A DNA stretch of 64,000 nucleotides from assembly GCA_045536425.1 (NCBI GenBank), contig JAZSNN010000031.1, positions 65,025-129,024 on the forward strand, given 5' to 3'. This DNA is from UBA11540 sp045536425. Lineage in GTDB: Bacteria; Bacillota; Clostridia; Oscillospirales; Ruminococcaceae. The notes under the pieces are model-generated. The model ran no database searches and was not told where the DNA came from. It was given only the letters and a program-made list of their open reading frames with translations. Shown here piece by piece: positions 15,067-23,203 of this stretch (the first letter of the stretch is position 1; each line of letters begins with the position of its first letter). Position numbers and translations under genes: made by a program.

Positions 15067-17190
15067 TCACACATTTGTAAGCTCTTTATCAATTTCATCT
15101 TGTATTTGGCTCATTTCTTCCAACAGTTCCTCTGATCGATCATATAGACGCTTAATTTGAGCATCTATATCTTTCAAAATCTTCAACTTAACGAAAAACT
15201 TGATAATGATAGCCTCTGATACCCATTTCAAGAATCGTGAAACGAATTTCAATTTAGTTCCCAACCAACTAGCACCCGCTGAAACAACTATGCTTAAAAA
15301 CCAAAAGAGCATTTGATGTTCAGAGTACCAATAATCAAGAGAATCAATAAACGGAAGTGCACAAAACAGCAAACGTAATAACAACAAGAAAAGAAGAACT
15401 CCCAAGCAGACAGTAGTTACACGAACTCTATTAGTTTTTTTACTATCAAGAGCAATTGCCTGGTTTGTAAATGAATCGTATTTTGTTTGCTTGTCATTTT
15501 TCCTATCAGTCAATGACTTTATAAGTTTTTCTGTTTGTATACTCAAAAGACTCTTTGTGTCATTAAAGGCACGAGATAAATTGTCTTTTTCAGTAATATG
15601 CGACCTAATACTTTGTTCTTGCTCCGCAATTTTCTTTTGGCTTCTTTCAAAGTTTTCTTGAGATTCACTTAACATTTGATCGAATTTGTGATCTACTTCT
15701 TCGCTATCTTCAGAAAGTAAATCTTGAATGCTCAAAAGTCTTTGGGAAAGCACAAGAGAAAGTTTTTTTAGTTTAGGCTCATCGCCAGACAAGCGTTCTT
15801 TTTGCCGCTCAATTTCTTTGGAAATCTTAACATAATCTCCGTTTGTTACCAAGCCTTGACTCTTAAACGCAATGACAGTATTAAAAAAGCCATCTAGTGA
15901 AGCTTTTTTAGGGTTGCACAACCACATAACAGTTGCCAATTGAGCCTCAGTAATACACTCAGGAACATTTTTGTGCGAATTTTTTACATTCCAATTTGTA
16001 AGCCTATTATCGTCAGTTAAAACCCACCAATTAGCTTGATCTGCTTTATACAGGGACTTAGGACGATTAGAGTTCACCACATGCACTAGCAATAAGTCGT
16101 GTGCTATACCATTGGAAGATGAATTAAGTTTAACTTCCTGCAGTGAATTAAATTCATCACTGTTGATATCAATCAAATCAATGTTAAAAATATTCTCATC
16201 GACAAAACGAACCTTATATTTGTTAACCAAAATATCTTCCAGTTCATCAATGATAAGTTCTAATTTTGCCGACGTCAAAGACCTCCTGATGAAAGCCGAT
16301 GCAAGTCCCGTAAACCCTTCTTCTCCGTATGAACGCAGAACTGTATTTGTAGTTTCTGTAGTATAAGTGGAAAACGATCTAATGGTATCTGCTATTTGCT
16401 TTATAGTATCTTTGCAAACCCAAAATGTACAGCCCATGTCCGATAGTGCCTCATATGTATCCTGTGCCGCCTGATGTTCAAGACTTGTTTGTAAGTCTAA
16501 CAATCTAAAAATATAGTTGCTATCTAGCAAGGCGTTTCCTATACGAAACTCTTCGTTTGAACTTGAAACAAATTGTTCATTTGAAATAATAATACTAGAC
16601 AAAACAATTCCTGCGAATATTTCCTTCATAAATTTGTAATGAACCGTATCATTTTTTCTCTCTTCAAGCAGAAATTCAGTCAAGTCAATAAACAACTCTT
16701 CTACTTCATCATCTATTTCCATATTAGATTGATAATTTATGAAAGAATTGAACTCTATTGCATTTTTTTGTAAAAATTCAATTATTCCTTTCGAAATTAC
16801 ATTTCTCTCAAAAGAATGTCCTTTTTTTCTGCAAAAAATATCAACATCGCTAAGGAGTGCACGCAACTTAAAATCGTGTTCCTCCTTTATGGAATACGAT
16901 TTTAAAGTTTCTTTATTAATTTGGATGCATTCATTCTTAAGTTTTTCTATTTTTCCTTGCCTTTGCAAAATCCTAAGCAATTGGTTAAGTATAGCCGAAT
17001 GAATGCGATATCCATATATTTCTTCGTATGTATCGTTTATATTAACTTCCTCAACATAATTTTTGTCGATACTGAACAAGGCATGTTCTACTAAAGGAAG
17101 AAAGCTATCAAGTAACTTGCTATTCGAGTCATATTTAGTTGAAATTACCACATATGAAATAATATTGAATTGTGCATCCATACCCAACAT
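15067..17190 (-). CDS. Large PIN-like domain membrane protein, function unknown
   Basis: 707 aa. Residues 1-200 are alpha-helical. At 218-400 is a PIN-nuclease-like pattern: LLDSNYIFRLL (Asp223), Asp261, HDLLLVHVV (Asp365) and WWVLTDDNRL (Asp392/393). A coiled coil spans ~455-575, two transmembrane helices lie at ~594-616 and ~627-648, and a final coiled coil is at 670-705. The PIN call is from motif spacing only. It is the outermost gene on the attL side, a usual place for defence or cargo genes. A membrane-tethered nuclease is possible but unproven. Confidence 0.6.
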   Translation of the reverse strand: MLGMDAQFNIISYVVISTKYDSNSKLLDSFLPLVEHALFSIDKNYVEEVNINDTYEEIYGYRIHSAILNQLLRILQRQGKIEKLKNECIQINKETLKSYSIKEEHDFKLRALLSDVDIFCRKKGHSFERNVISKGIIEFLQKNAIEFNSFINYQSNMEIDDEVEELFIDLTEFLLEERKNDTVHYKFMKEIFAGIVLSSIIISNEQFVSSSNEEFRIGNALLDSNYIFRLLDLQTSLEHQAAQDTYEALSDMGCTFWVCKDTIKQIADTIRSFSTYTTETTNTVLRSYGEEGFTGLASAFIRRSLTSAKLELIIDELEDILVNKYKVRFVDENIFNIDLIDINSDEFNSLQEVKLNSSSNGIAHDLLLVHVVNSNRPKSLYKADQANWWVLTDDNRLTNWNVKNSHKNVPECITEAQLATVMWLCNPKKASLDGFFNTVIAFKSQGLVTNGDYVKISKEIERQKERLSGDEPKLKKLSLVLSQRLLSIQDLLSEDSEEVDHKFDQMLSESQENFERSQKKIAEQEQSIRSHITEKDNLSRAFNDTKSLLSIQTEKLIKSLTDRKNDKQTKYDSFTNQAIALDSKKTNRVRVTTVCLGVLLFLLLLRLLFCALPFIDSLDYWYSEHQMLFWFLSIVVSAGASWLGTKLKFVSRFLKWVSEAIIIKFFVKLKILKDIDAQIKRLYDRSEELLEEMSQIQDEIDKELTNV

Positions 17191-17243
17191 ATTTTGTGCT
17201 CCTTTGTGCTTTTTCTACATTATAGCACACAATTAGACACAAA

Positions 17244-17450
17244 TCAATCGAGATGATTGATGTCGTTTATACGGATCGCCTCAATCTTGTTGTGTTTTGC
17301 AAAACAATCTAGCTTTAGTGGTAATGAATATTTTGTTATATTTTGTATAACAAATCTGTTCTCATAAAAATACACAATGTACAAAGCATCATTGTCGAAT
17401 TTCAAAATATCTCCCGCACGAATTTGATTGTTCAATTTATCCACAAACAT
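17244..17450 (-). CDS. Small hypothetical protein
   Basis: 68 aa with alternating hydrophobic beta-strand-like segments (DALYIVYFYENRFVIQNI). GGAG lies 7 bp before the ATG. I do not recognise it. It sits between the PIN-like gene and the first of three small plus-strand genes and could share a transcript with the PIN-like gene, 54 bp downstream. Confidence 0.55.
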   Translation of the reverse strand: MFVDKLNNQIRAGDILKFDNDALYIVYFYENRFVIQNITKYSLPLKLDCFAKHNKIEAIRINDINHLD

Positions 17451-17614
17451 TGTACCACTCCACTTTATAATCTTAATATATTATAATCATACGACACCAA
17501 TAAACATTCTTGACACACAAACTCACGCTTATTTCTTTTCGCTAAATTATGTAGATAGCATTATTTTGTGCTCTGATGCTATAAATATAATTTTAAAAAG
17601 GATTTGAAAACACT

Positions 17615-17977
17615 ATGGATAAACAAGAAAACAACATCAATAAAGCCGCTGAAACCCTAACCAAAGAACTAGATAACATGAGTGCCGAGGGACTACACGA
17701 TTTCTTCATGTTCTTCTATAAGTTGAATCACCAGCACTATAACATGATTGTCCCAGACAAGTTCGAAGAATTTCTTGAAGCCTTTGACAGTAATCCATTT
17801 AAGATTAATGACGATAAGGCGTTTAGAAAGCAACTGATAGATAATATCATCAAGTATGCTTTCGATCATATGAGTTTGATAACTGCTGCCGTACTGATCA
17901 AAAAGAAGTTTACGGTAGAGGAAATTACACAAAATTACTACTCTATTATTGACGCATTCACAAACGAATGGTTTTAA
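17615..17977 (+). CDS. Small helical protein, element-specific family (copy 1)
   Basis: 120 aa, predominantly helical and acidic. The order of features is a central FFMFFYKLN motif, KFEEFLEAF, then an (I/V)x2xxFTVEEIT-like C-terminal segment. It shares this with the proteins at 18240 and 19565 (see findings). Its ribosome site is weak. A hairpin terminator follows at 18037. Function unknown. Confidence 0.6.
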   Translation: MDKQENNINKAAETLTKELDNMSAEGLHDFFMFFYKLNHQHYNMIVPDKFEEFLEAFDSNPFKINDDKAFRKQLIDNIIKYAFDHMSLITAAVLIKKKFTVEEITQNYYSIIDAFTNEWF

Positions 17978-18036
17978 TTTACTTTTGCACACATATTGAT
18001 AGCACAAAATATCAATTTTTGTTGTCGCAACAAAAA

Positions 18037-18075
18037 GAAAAGCTGATGATTTCTTATAAATCGTCAGCTTTTTAA
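18037..18075 (+). terminator. Terminator after 17615 gene
   Basis: A 12-bp stem with one G-U pair (AAAAGCTGATGA / TCGTCAGCTTTT) followed by a T-rich stretch. Confidence 0.75.
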
Positions 18076-18239
18076 ATTTTTTAATTATTTTTTGAAAATT
18101 CTAAAAATTTGAAAACTTTACCGTATTATATGTTAAGGAGGTTATTATAATTAAAGTTAATTAAAAATTTTGTGATTTAATTAAAAGTATTAAAATTTAT
18201 TGATTTTAGAATTAGTATTTATTTTATGAAATTTATTTA

Positions 18240-18584
18240 ATGAAAGGACTTAAAAACGTTATGTTTAAAAAATTTAGTTTAAAAACTATTCAACAACAGC
18301 TCTCAACTCTAACCTATGATCAAATCGAATTGCTCTTCTTTACGTTCAAGCAACTCAATCTCGACCGTAATTTCTTTTCAACCGAAAAGTCTCACATGAA
18401 ATTTATCGTCGATCTATTCGAACTTCCATGTAACAGAAACCCCTCATCTTTTAAGACCTTTATTACATATTCCATCCCCAAGTATACCTCCAAATCAAAA
18501 TACCCTCGATTACTACAAACTATAGAAATGATAAAAAAAGATTACACCCTCAATCAAGTAATCAATAACCTTATCAAAAAATAA
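18240..18584 (+). CDS. Small helical protein, element-specific family (copy 2)
   Basis: 114 aa. LTYDQIELLFFTFKQLN aligns by eye with the central motif of copy 1, and its C-terminal KKDYTLNQVINNL with KKKFTVEEITQNY. It starts at the ATG at 18240 or at 18261, both with poor ribosome sites. The stop is followed by a very strong terminator. Function unknown. Confidence 0.55.
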   Translation: MKGLKNVMFKKFSLKTIQQQLSTLTYDQIELLFFTFKQLNLDRNFFSTEKSHMKFIVDLFELPCNRNPSSFKTFITYSIPKYTSKSKYPRLLQTIEMIKKDYTLNQVINNLIKK

Positions 18585-18592
18585 CTAAACTT

Positions 18593-18635
18593 AAGACGTT
18601 CTTGCAACCTTTTATTGCAAGAACGTCTTTTCTTT
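18593..18635 (+). terminator. Strong terminator after 18240 gene
   Basis: A 15-bp perfect stem (18593-18607 / 18615-18629) followed by TTTCTTTT. Confidence 0.85.
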
Positions 18636-18639
18636 TGCC

Positions 18640-18863
18640 AAATTAATATCACTTATATAAAGTCTTAACCTTACATACTATTTTGTTCATAAGACCCCTT
18701 TTGTTCAATTTTCGAACAACCATTTTATTTTTATTCATATTACTCAAGATACAGCTAATACATTTTCTAAATAAAACTATTATAAATTTTTACCCAAAAA
18801 TTTATAATATAAATATTATTAATTTAATATTATTAATTTATTATTATTTTTATTTAAAATATC
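18640..18863. other. Very AT-rich region before iterons
   Basis: About 220 bp with long A/T runs, particularly 18765-18860. An open reading frame can be traced through it but has no plausible codon use or ribosome site. Next to the iterons it would suit a DNA-unwinding element. Confidence 0.4.
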
Positions 18864-18951
18864 AACCATATACATCCAAAAACTTAACCACCGCACATCA
18901 AAAATCCAACCATATACATCCAAAAATCCGACCATTCAAATTTTGCACCAA
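18864..18951. repeat. 22-bp iteron-like repeats, putative replication origin
   Basis: AACCATATACATCCAAAAA at 18864 and again at 18908, with a diverged copy between them at 18886 (AACCACCGCACATCAAAAAT) and a partial fourth (GACCATTCAAA) at 18930. All are exactly 22 bp apart. The gene just downstream encodes a winged-helix Rep-like protein. Confidence 0.6.
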
Positions 18952-18968
18952 ACTTGTATATAATAAAA

Positions 18969-18987
18969 GCCCGCGCAAAGTGCGGGC
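18969..18987 (-). terminator. Terminator after the Rep-like gene
   Basis: Stem GCCCGC / GCGGGC with a 7-nt loop; the minus strand continues TTTTATTATA. Confidence 0.7.
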
Positions 18988-18994
18988 AAAATGT

Positions 18995-19387
18995 TTAAAA
19001 AGAAAACTGAAACTTTTCGTTCTCCTCTTCGTTCGAATTTGAATTTAATCTAAAATCACTATATAACTTGTTAAATGCCGCTGGATCGAATTTAAAATAT
19101 CTCTTCTTTGGCATCCCATGATATTTAACTTTAATGATACCATATGTTTCAAGTTCTTTACACGAAACCAATTGTTGATGTTTACTTAACCCCGTATTGT
19201 AATACATATTCTCAACCGTACTAAAGAACCAACCACCCTGTTGTAATCCGCCATGTTCTTTCCAATATGTATATTCAGAATATATTTCCGATAACATAAC
19301 CGCCGTATTTAAATTAAACTTTCGAATAAACGGTCGCGGAAGTCTAACAAAATCACTTTCGAACATCTTATCTAATTTACTTTTCAT
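18995..19387 (-). CDS. Winged-helix replication-initiator-like protein
   Basis: 130 aa. The segment AVMLSEIYSEYTYW, then GGWFFSTVENMYYNTGLSKH and KELETYGIIKVKYHGMPKKR, has the helix-turn-helix plus wing pattern of plasmid and phage replisome-organiser N-terminal domains. The C-terminus is a short acidic tail, so a DnaD-type oligomerisation domain is missing. Iterons lie directly beyond its stop codon. A role in replication of the excised element is inferred. Confidence 0.6.
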   Translation of the reverse strand: MKSKLDKMFESDFVRLPRPFIRKFNLNTAVMLSEIYSEYTYWKEHGGLQQGGWFFSTVENMYYNTGLSKHQQLVSCKELETYGIIKVKYHGMPKKRYFKFDPAAFNKLYSDFRLNSNSNEEENEKFQFSF

Positions 19388-19564
19388 ATAACAATATAAG
19401 TAGATCTTAAAATTTTATATATAGATATAATAAACCCACTTATCCTTTCAAAATACTATACAGTATTTTTAAAAGAATCAAATCAAACAAAAAACAATAC
19501 GCTAAATTAATTGAATAAATCAAAAGCCCGAGATAGATCTATTAACATCAGAAAGATAATCATT

Positions 19565-20038
19565 ATGAAAACAACGAATCGAACAAAATCAGATTTACAA
19601 AGACTGATTAAAGAATCCCTCGTCAAACTAGACGCAAGACAATTCAAAACACTTTATGCCATTATTGTTCATTGTCGCGCACATGATAAACATTTTATAA
19701 GCACACAGAACTTCTTCAACCTCTGGTGCGAACTTAATATTCTATGTGCCGACTTTGACGAAAGTTTTCCTAGTCCGTACGACGATCACTTACTACTCAA
19801 ATCCTTCTGCAGTGCTCACCCGTATTATTTTATAGATATATTACCATTAGACCTAATCGAAAAACTCTTTTCAGAACACTTAGACCTAAACTTAAACATA
19901 TTATTGAATCTAATTCAAACCATATATGAACAAGATTCTAAAGCCGCACACCAGTATATTATAGATGAATTCAACATTGAGCACACCGCAGATAAACTTG
20001 TTGCCGACTTGGAAGCGCACATCAAATATTACTCATGA
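19565..20038 (+). CDS. Helical protein, element-specific family (copy 3)
   Basis: 157 aa. LDARQFKTLYAIIVHCRAHD occupies the position of the central motif of copies 1 and 2, with more divergence and a longer C-terminus (LFSEHLDLNLNILLNLIQTI). I use the ATG at 19565; a TTG at 19511 would add 18 residues but has no ribosome site. It stands alone, with poor upstream signals. Function unknown. Confidence 0.5.
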   Translation: MKTTNRTKSDLQRLIKESLVKLDARQFKTLYAIIVHCRAHDKHFISTQNFFNLWCELNILCADFDESFPSPYDDHLLLKSFCSAHPYYFIDILPLDLIEKLFSEHLDLNLNILLNLIQTIYEQDSKAAHQYIIDEFNIEHTADKLVADLEAHIKYYS

Positions 20039-20131
20039 ATTTGTTTAGGGCCATAGTTAAAAACTATAGCCCTAACTATTCTATTTTTACAAACTATTCA
20101 ATCGACTTAAGTTGTATATTTTTTAGATTTA

Positions 20132-20623
20132 TTATGATTCTGTTAGTGTGTAACAAGCACTATTATATTCACCATTTTTATCAACATAATATTTCAACAT
20201 ACAATAATCAAAATCGTCTATACTTGAAGTTTCTTCAAAAACAACTTTATATTTTCTTTTCTCAAATTTGTCGAAATCGTACTCTTCTACCGTATACAGT
20301 TTTCTTTCAGCAACACCTTTTACGTTTTCATCCTTACAGCCCGAAGCTGCAGCGCAAGTAGCAGGCATCCATTTTTTATTTTCATCTGTTTCTTTCACAA
20401 GAGTTTCGCAAAATGTTGATTCAGTATATTTCATAATAAGACTATCTCTAACTACAAGTAGAAACTCGTCACTCCAATCGAGCACTGATGGTAGATCACC
20501 CTTTTCACCCGTACAACCAAAATAAACCTTGGGGACTTGATAAGAAATATCACCATCACTAACAAAATCTTTCTTTTCAATTTCTGGTCTCATAGGAACC
20601 GAACCATTAAAATAATTATTCAT
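20132..20623 (-). CDS. Hypothetical protein
   Basis: 163 aa, no signal peptide or membrane segment. It contains five cysteines, mostly spread out, and a mixed alpha/beta pattern with charged loops (KYKVVFEETSSIDDFDYCML). GGAAAGG lies upstream of the ATG. It follows the DUF669-like gene on the same strand, 99 bp away, and is probably co-transcribed. I do not recognise a family. Confidence 0.65.
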   Translation of the reverse strand: MNNYFNGSVPMRPEIEKKDFVSDGDISYQVPKVYFGCTGEKGDLPSVLDWSDEFLLVVRDSLIMKYTESTFCETLVKETDENKKWMPATCAAASGCKDENVKGVAERKLYTVEEYDFDKFEKRKYKVVFEETSSIDDFDYCMLKYYVDKNGEYNSACYTLTES

Positions 20624-20722
20624 ATTTTTTACCTTTCCGCCTTAATAGGCATTTCAAATTTTTTTAATATTTTTTGTTTTGGGGCTATATTGTTGATTTA
20701 TAGTCCCTATGTTGTTGATAAC

Positions 20723-21256
20723 TTAGAACTTTAATCCATCAAACACCAACTGACGCTGAGAAGGCACAGGTGGAACATACTCGTTAGGCATAGGCGAAGT
20801 ATTGTTAAATGAATATCCAGTCACCGACTTCTGATAAGTACTTGTACAGGATACCGGATCTCTCCACTCGGGAAGCTTAGCCTGATAAGCACGAGTAATA
20901 CAAAAGAGCACCTTTGCATAGACAGCGCCATTATAGCTATCGTGCTTAACTCTTACAGCTCCGTCTTTACCAACCCAAGACTCATAGTCATTAAGGTCAT
21001 AGTTGGTGATTCCAAAGGACTCAAAGAACTTGCCGAGATGATGATTGGTTTTCTCGGGGTTGCTAGGGTCTAGAATGATTCGATGCCAAAGTTTTCCTGG
21101 ATAGCCAGACACATCAAGCATAATCTCAAATCCATCGTTGCCCGAGCTATAGGTTTTAATTGTTACTTTGCTCACTACTACTCTGTGGTCTCCCTCAGGG
21201 ATGAGGGTATTCTCGTTAATCTTAAAGTCTGCTGCGTTATAATTCCATGTAATCAT
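20723..21256 (-). CDS. DUF669-like phage/plasmid replication-associated protein
   Basis: 177 aa. It resembles DUF669 proteins found in phage and conjugative-element replication modules: an early EGDHRVVVSKVTIKTYSSGN segment, then FEIMLDVSGYPGKLWHRIIL and NHHLGKFFESFGI, with a Pro-rich C-terminus ending in aromatic and hydrophobic residues (RQLVFDGLKF), as in single-strand DNA-binding proteins. Single-strand DNA binding is inferred. A ribosome site GGAGC precedes the ATG. Confidence 0.7.
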   Translation of the reverse strand: MITWNYNAADFKINENTLIPEGDHRVVVSKVTIKTYSSGNDGFEIMLDVSGYPGKLWHRIILDPSNPEKTNHHLGKFFESFGITNYDLNDYESWVGKDGAVRVKHDSYNGAVYAKVLFCITRAYQAKLPEWRDPVSCTSTYQKSVTGYSFNNTSPMPNEYVPPVPSQRQLVFDGLKF

Positions 21257-21329
21257 TTTTTGCTCCTTTGATTTAATAAAATTTTATATAAGTATTTAGC
21301 CGTTTTAACGTCGGCCGCACGTATAACAA

Positions 21330-21515
21330 AAAATATAAAACAACTACAAAATCCAATATTCAATTTCCAAAGATCAATTCAAAAAATACAAACACCAAAA
21401 ACCACTTAACTCAAACTAAACCACCAAAAACCACACCCCACTTTCTAAACACCAACCAAACAACCACTCCTTTTATACTTTTATAAAAACAAACAATAAC
21501 CACCCCCAAAAAAAT
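21330..21515. other. G-poor, A/C-rich tract with direct repeats
   Basis: About 185 bp of the plus strand hold almost no G. CACCAAAAACCAC is repeated at 21393 and 21422. No gene is supported. Such strand asymmetry can mark single-strand origins or recombinase sites; here it lies upstream of the serine recombinase gene. Confidence 0.45.
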
Positions 21516-21585
21516 TTGTATATAGTACAATACGGTAAAATTTCTTATAATTTTGCATTTTTGTAAAAAATTTTAAAAAAAAAGC

Positions 21586-21629
21586 TATAAAGACTCCGCA
21601 CCTTAAAAACAAAGTGCGGAGTCTTTATA
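21586..21629 (-). terminator. Strong orphan terminator on the minus strand
   Basis: A 15-bp perfect stem (ATAAAGACTCCGCAC and its complement) with a 12-nt loop, followed on the minus strand by AGCTTTTTTTTT. No minus-strand gene ends here, so it may end a small RNA or antisense transcript. Confidence 0.65.
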
Positions 21630-21758
21630 AATTTACAGTATCAAAAGAAACCTTAAAGATTTTGTATTAAAAGGGGCTCCCGAAACAAGCAAAACACGAC
21701 ATAATATAAGTATAAAAAGAAGCTTTAGTTTGTTTCAATACTGAATCAGGAGGCCAAC

Positions 21759-22472
21759 ATGGCAACATATGCTTATTGCAGAGTATCAACACCGCATCAG
21801 AGGTTAGAGAGACAAATTACCAACATCACAGCAATCTATCCAAACGCTATTATCATTAGAGAATTCTTTACAGGAACAACCCAGAACAGACCCAACTGGG
21901 AAAAACTCATGGGGCAAATAAAATCGGGAGACGTCATCGTTTTTGATAGTGTCTCTAGAATGAGTCGTAATGCCGAAGAAGGTTTTAGAGATTACAAAAT
22001 GTTATATGAGCGTAACATTAGCCTCGTCTTTCTCAATGAACCTTTAATTAATACTTCTGTCTTTGATTCTACACGTAACAACTTATTGAAAATTGATATC
22101 GAAACCGGTAATAATGCCGTTGATGAGTTTTTCAAGGGCAACGTTCAGCTCATAAATAACTTTATGATGGCTCTTGCCGAACAACAAATCAAAGCAGCCT
22201 TTGAGCAATCCGAAAAGGAGGTCACAGACTTACATACACGCATTAGTCAGGGGATGCGTGAGAGCAAAAAGAACGGTAAACAAATCGGGCTCACAAAGGG
22301 AACGACATTGATTACTAATAAATCAATCAAGTGCAAAGAAATAATAAAAAAGCATGCCACCGAATTCGGTGGCATGCTTAGTGACAAAGAGGTAATGACA
22401 CTCTGTAAAATATCAAGGAATTCTTATTACAAATATAAGGGAGAATTAAAGAAACAAAGTACCAACACCTAA
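21759..22472 (+). CDS. Serine recombinase (resolvase/invertase family)
   Basis: 237 aa. The N-terminal catalytic domain is clear: YCRVST with Ser10 as likely nucleophile, then NRPNWEKLMGQIKSGDVIVF and DSVSRMSRNAEEGF. The long helix E and a C-terminal helix-turn-helix (SDKEVMTLCKISRNSYYKYK) follow. There is an extra segment of ~35 residues (INTSVFDSTRNNLLKIDIET) between the catalytic domain and helix E. It could resolve multimers of the excised element. AGGAGG precedes the ATG. A perfect 30-bp palindrome lies inside its 3' part. Confidence 0.92.
   Translation: MATYAYCRVSTPHQRLERQITNITAIYPNAIIIREFFTGTTQNRPNWEKLMGQIKSGDVIVFDSVSRMSRNAEEGFRDYKMLYERNISLVFLNEPLINTSVFDSTRNNLLKIDIETGNNAVDEFFKGNVQLINNFMMALAEQQIKAAFEQSEKEVTDLHTRISQGMRESKKNGKQIGLTKGTTLITNKSIKCKEIIKKHATEFGGMLSDKEVMTLCKISRNSYYKYKGELKKQSTNT
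22350..22379 (-). terminator. Perfect 30-bp palindrome acting as terminator for the XRE gene
   Basis: AAGCATGCCACCGAA is followed directly by its exact reverse complement. On the minus strand TTTTTTATTATTTC follows, a textbook terminator 96 bp after the XRE stop codon, embedded in the convergent recombinase CDS. Confidence 0.75.
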
Positions 22473-22474
22473 TA

Positions 22475-22756
22475 TTATAAACTTTCCAAAAAAGCTATTA
22501 ACAACTTCTTTTGCTTTGGTGTAAGTTTAGAAAACGCAGTAGCGAGTTCGTCCTGTTGTATTTCCACCCTAAAGAATTCTTGGAGGGAAATATCCATAGC
22601 ATCACACAAGAGTTGCAAGTGACCGACAGTAATATCAGCTTGTCCAAGTTCAACCCTGCGAAGATGCGTTTGAGAAACCCCTGCCCTTTCCGCAAGACCA
22701 TTTTGGGTAAGCCAACTCTTATTTCTTAATTCAACCAATCTTTCTCCAACGTTCAT
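22475..22756 (-). CDS. XRE-family helix-turn-helix regulator
   Basis: 93 aa. The HTH (LTQNGLAERAGVSQTHLRRVELGQADITVGHLQLLCDAMDIS) covers most of the protein, followed by a short dimerisation tail (LTPKQKKLLIAFLESL). It is convergent with the serine recombinase. Upstream are three copies of ATTAGTYTTATA, one inside a good rightward promoter, so it probably represses itself and the rightward genes of the element. Confidence 0.9.
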   Translation of the reverse strand: MNVGERLVELRNKSWLTQNGLAERAGVSQTHLRRVELGQADITVGHLQLLCDAMDISLQEFFRVEIQQDELATAFSKLTPKQKKLLIAFLESL

Positions 22757-22770
22757 AATACGACTCCTTA

Positions 22771-22848
22771 ATTAGTCTTATAAGAATATACTAACACTTT
22801 AATAGGGAAAATATTAGTTTTATAAGGTTGACGAATTAGTCTTATAGT
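22771..22848. promoter_or_regulatory. Three repeated operator-like boxes ATTAGTYTTATA
   Basis: Copies at 22771-22784, 22813-22826 and 22835-22848, between the XRE gene and the rightward promoter. The related AGACTAATT (minus orientation) also occurs near 30350, in front of the 29991 gene. Confidence 0.65.
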
Positions 22849-22856
22849 GATATAAT
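22828..22856 (+). promoter_or_regulatory. Rightward promoter overlapped by an operator box
   Basis: -35 TTGACG (22828-22833), 17-bp spacer containing one ATTAGTCTTATAG box, consensus -10 TATAAT (22851-22856). Repression by the XRE protein would block it directly. Confidence 0.75.
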
Positions 22857-22893
22857 TTGTAATAATACCAAACGATATGTCGAAAGAAGAAAA

Positions 22894-22965
22894 ATGAGTA
22901 CAAACAACAACCTAGCAAAAGATGAAGTAATATCAAAAGCTAGAAGCGAATTCAGTACTACTTGA
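22894..22965 (+). CDS. Very short reading frame after the rightward promoter
   Basis: 23 codons (MSTNNNLAKDEVISKARSEF...) begin 38 bp after the -10 box with GAAAGAAG upstream. It may be a leader peptide or the remnant of an excisionase-like gene. Weakly supported. Confidence 0.25.
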   Translation: MSTNNNLAKDEVISKARSEFSTT

Positions 22966-23014
22966 TAAAGCATTATCGATTAAAAAGATTGGGAATTTTG
23001 TATTATAACGTTAC

Positions 23015-23203
23015 TTGCCAAACTATAATTCAGCAGATCGAAAAGCACACCAAAAAGTGGGTAGTATACAGTTTTTGTACTTACGCTTCAAATTTGATAA
23101 AAACGCAAATTCCATCGATGTGAGTGCATAGTGTTTTTCTTATCAATATGGTTTGGCAACTACTGGAGTTTGTGTTTTTAGTGCGACTACTTCGGTAGTC
23201 TCA
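23015..23203 (+). ncRNA. Candidate structured RNA with closing stem and terminator
   Basis: A 13-bp stem with one G-U pair (23015-23027 with 23147-23159) closes a 119-nt interval. A hairpin AGTGCGACTAC-TTCG-GTAGTCTCACT with TTTTTG follows at about 23179-23208. No gene fits the 380 bp here, and no known RNA family is recognised. Alternatively this is the leader of the downstream operon. Confidence 0.4.

Noticed and set aside
18864..18951. CRISPR array
   Set aside because: The 22-bp repeats are adjacent without spacers, are few and diverged, and no cas genes are present; iterons fit better.
18683..19042. Plus-strand 119-codon frame over the AT-rich/iteron region
   Set aside because: Composition is driven by A/T runs, there is no ribosome site, and it overlaps the better-supported Rep-like gene and the iterons.
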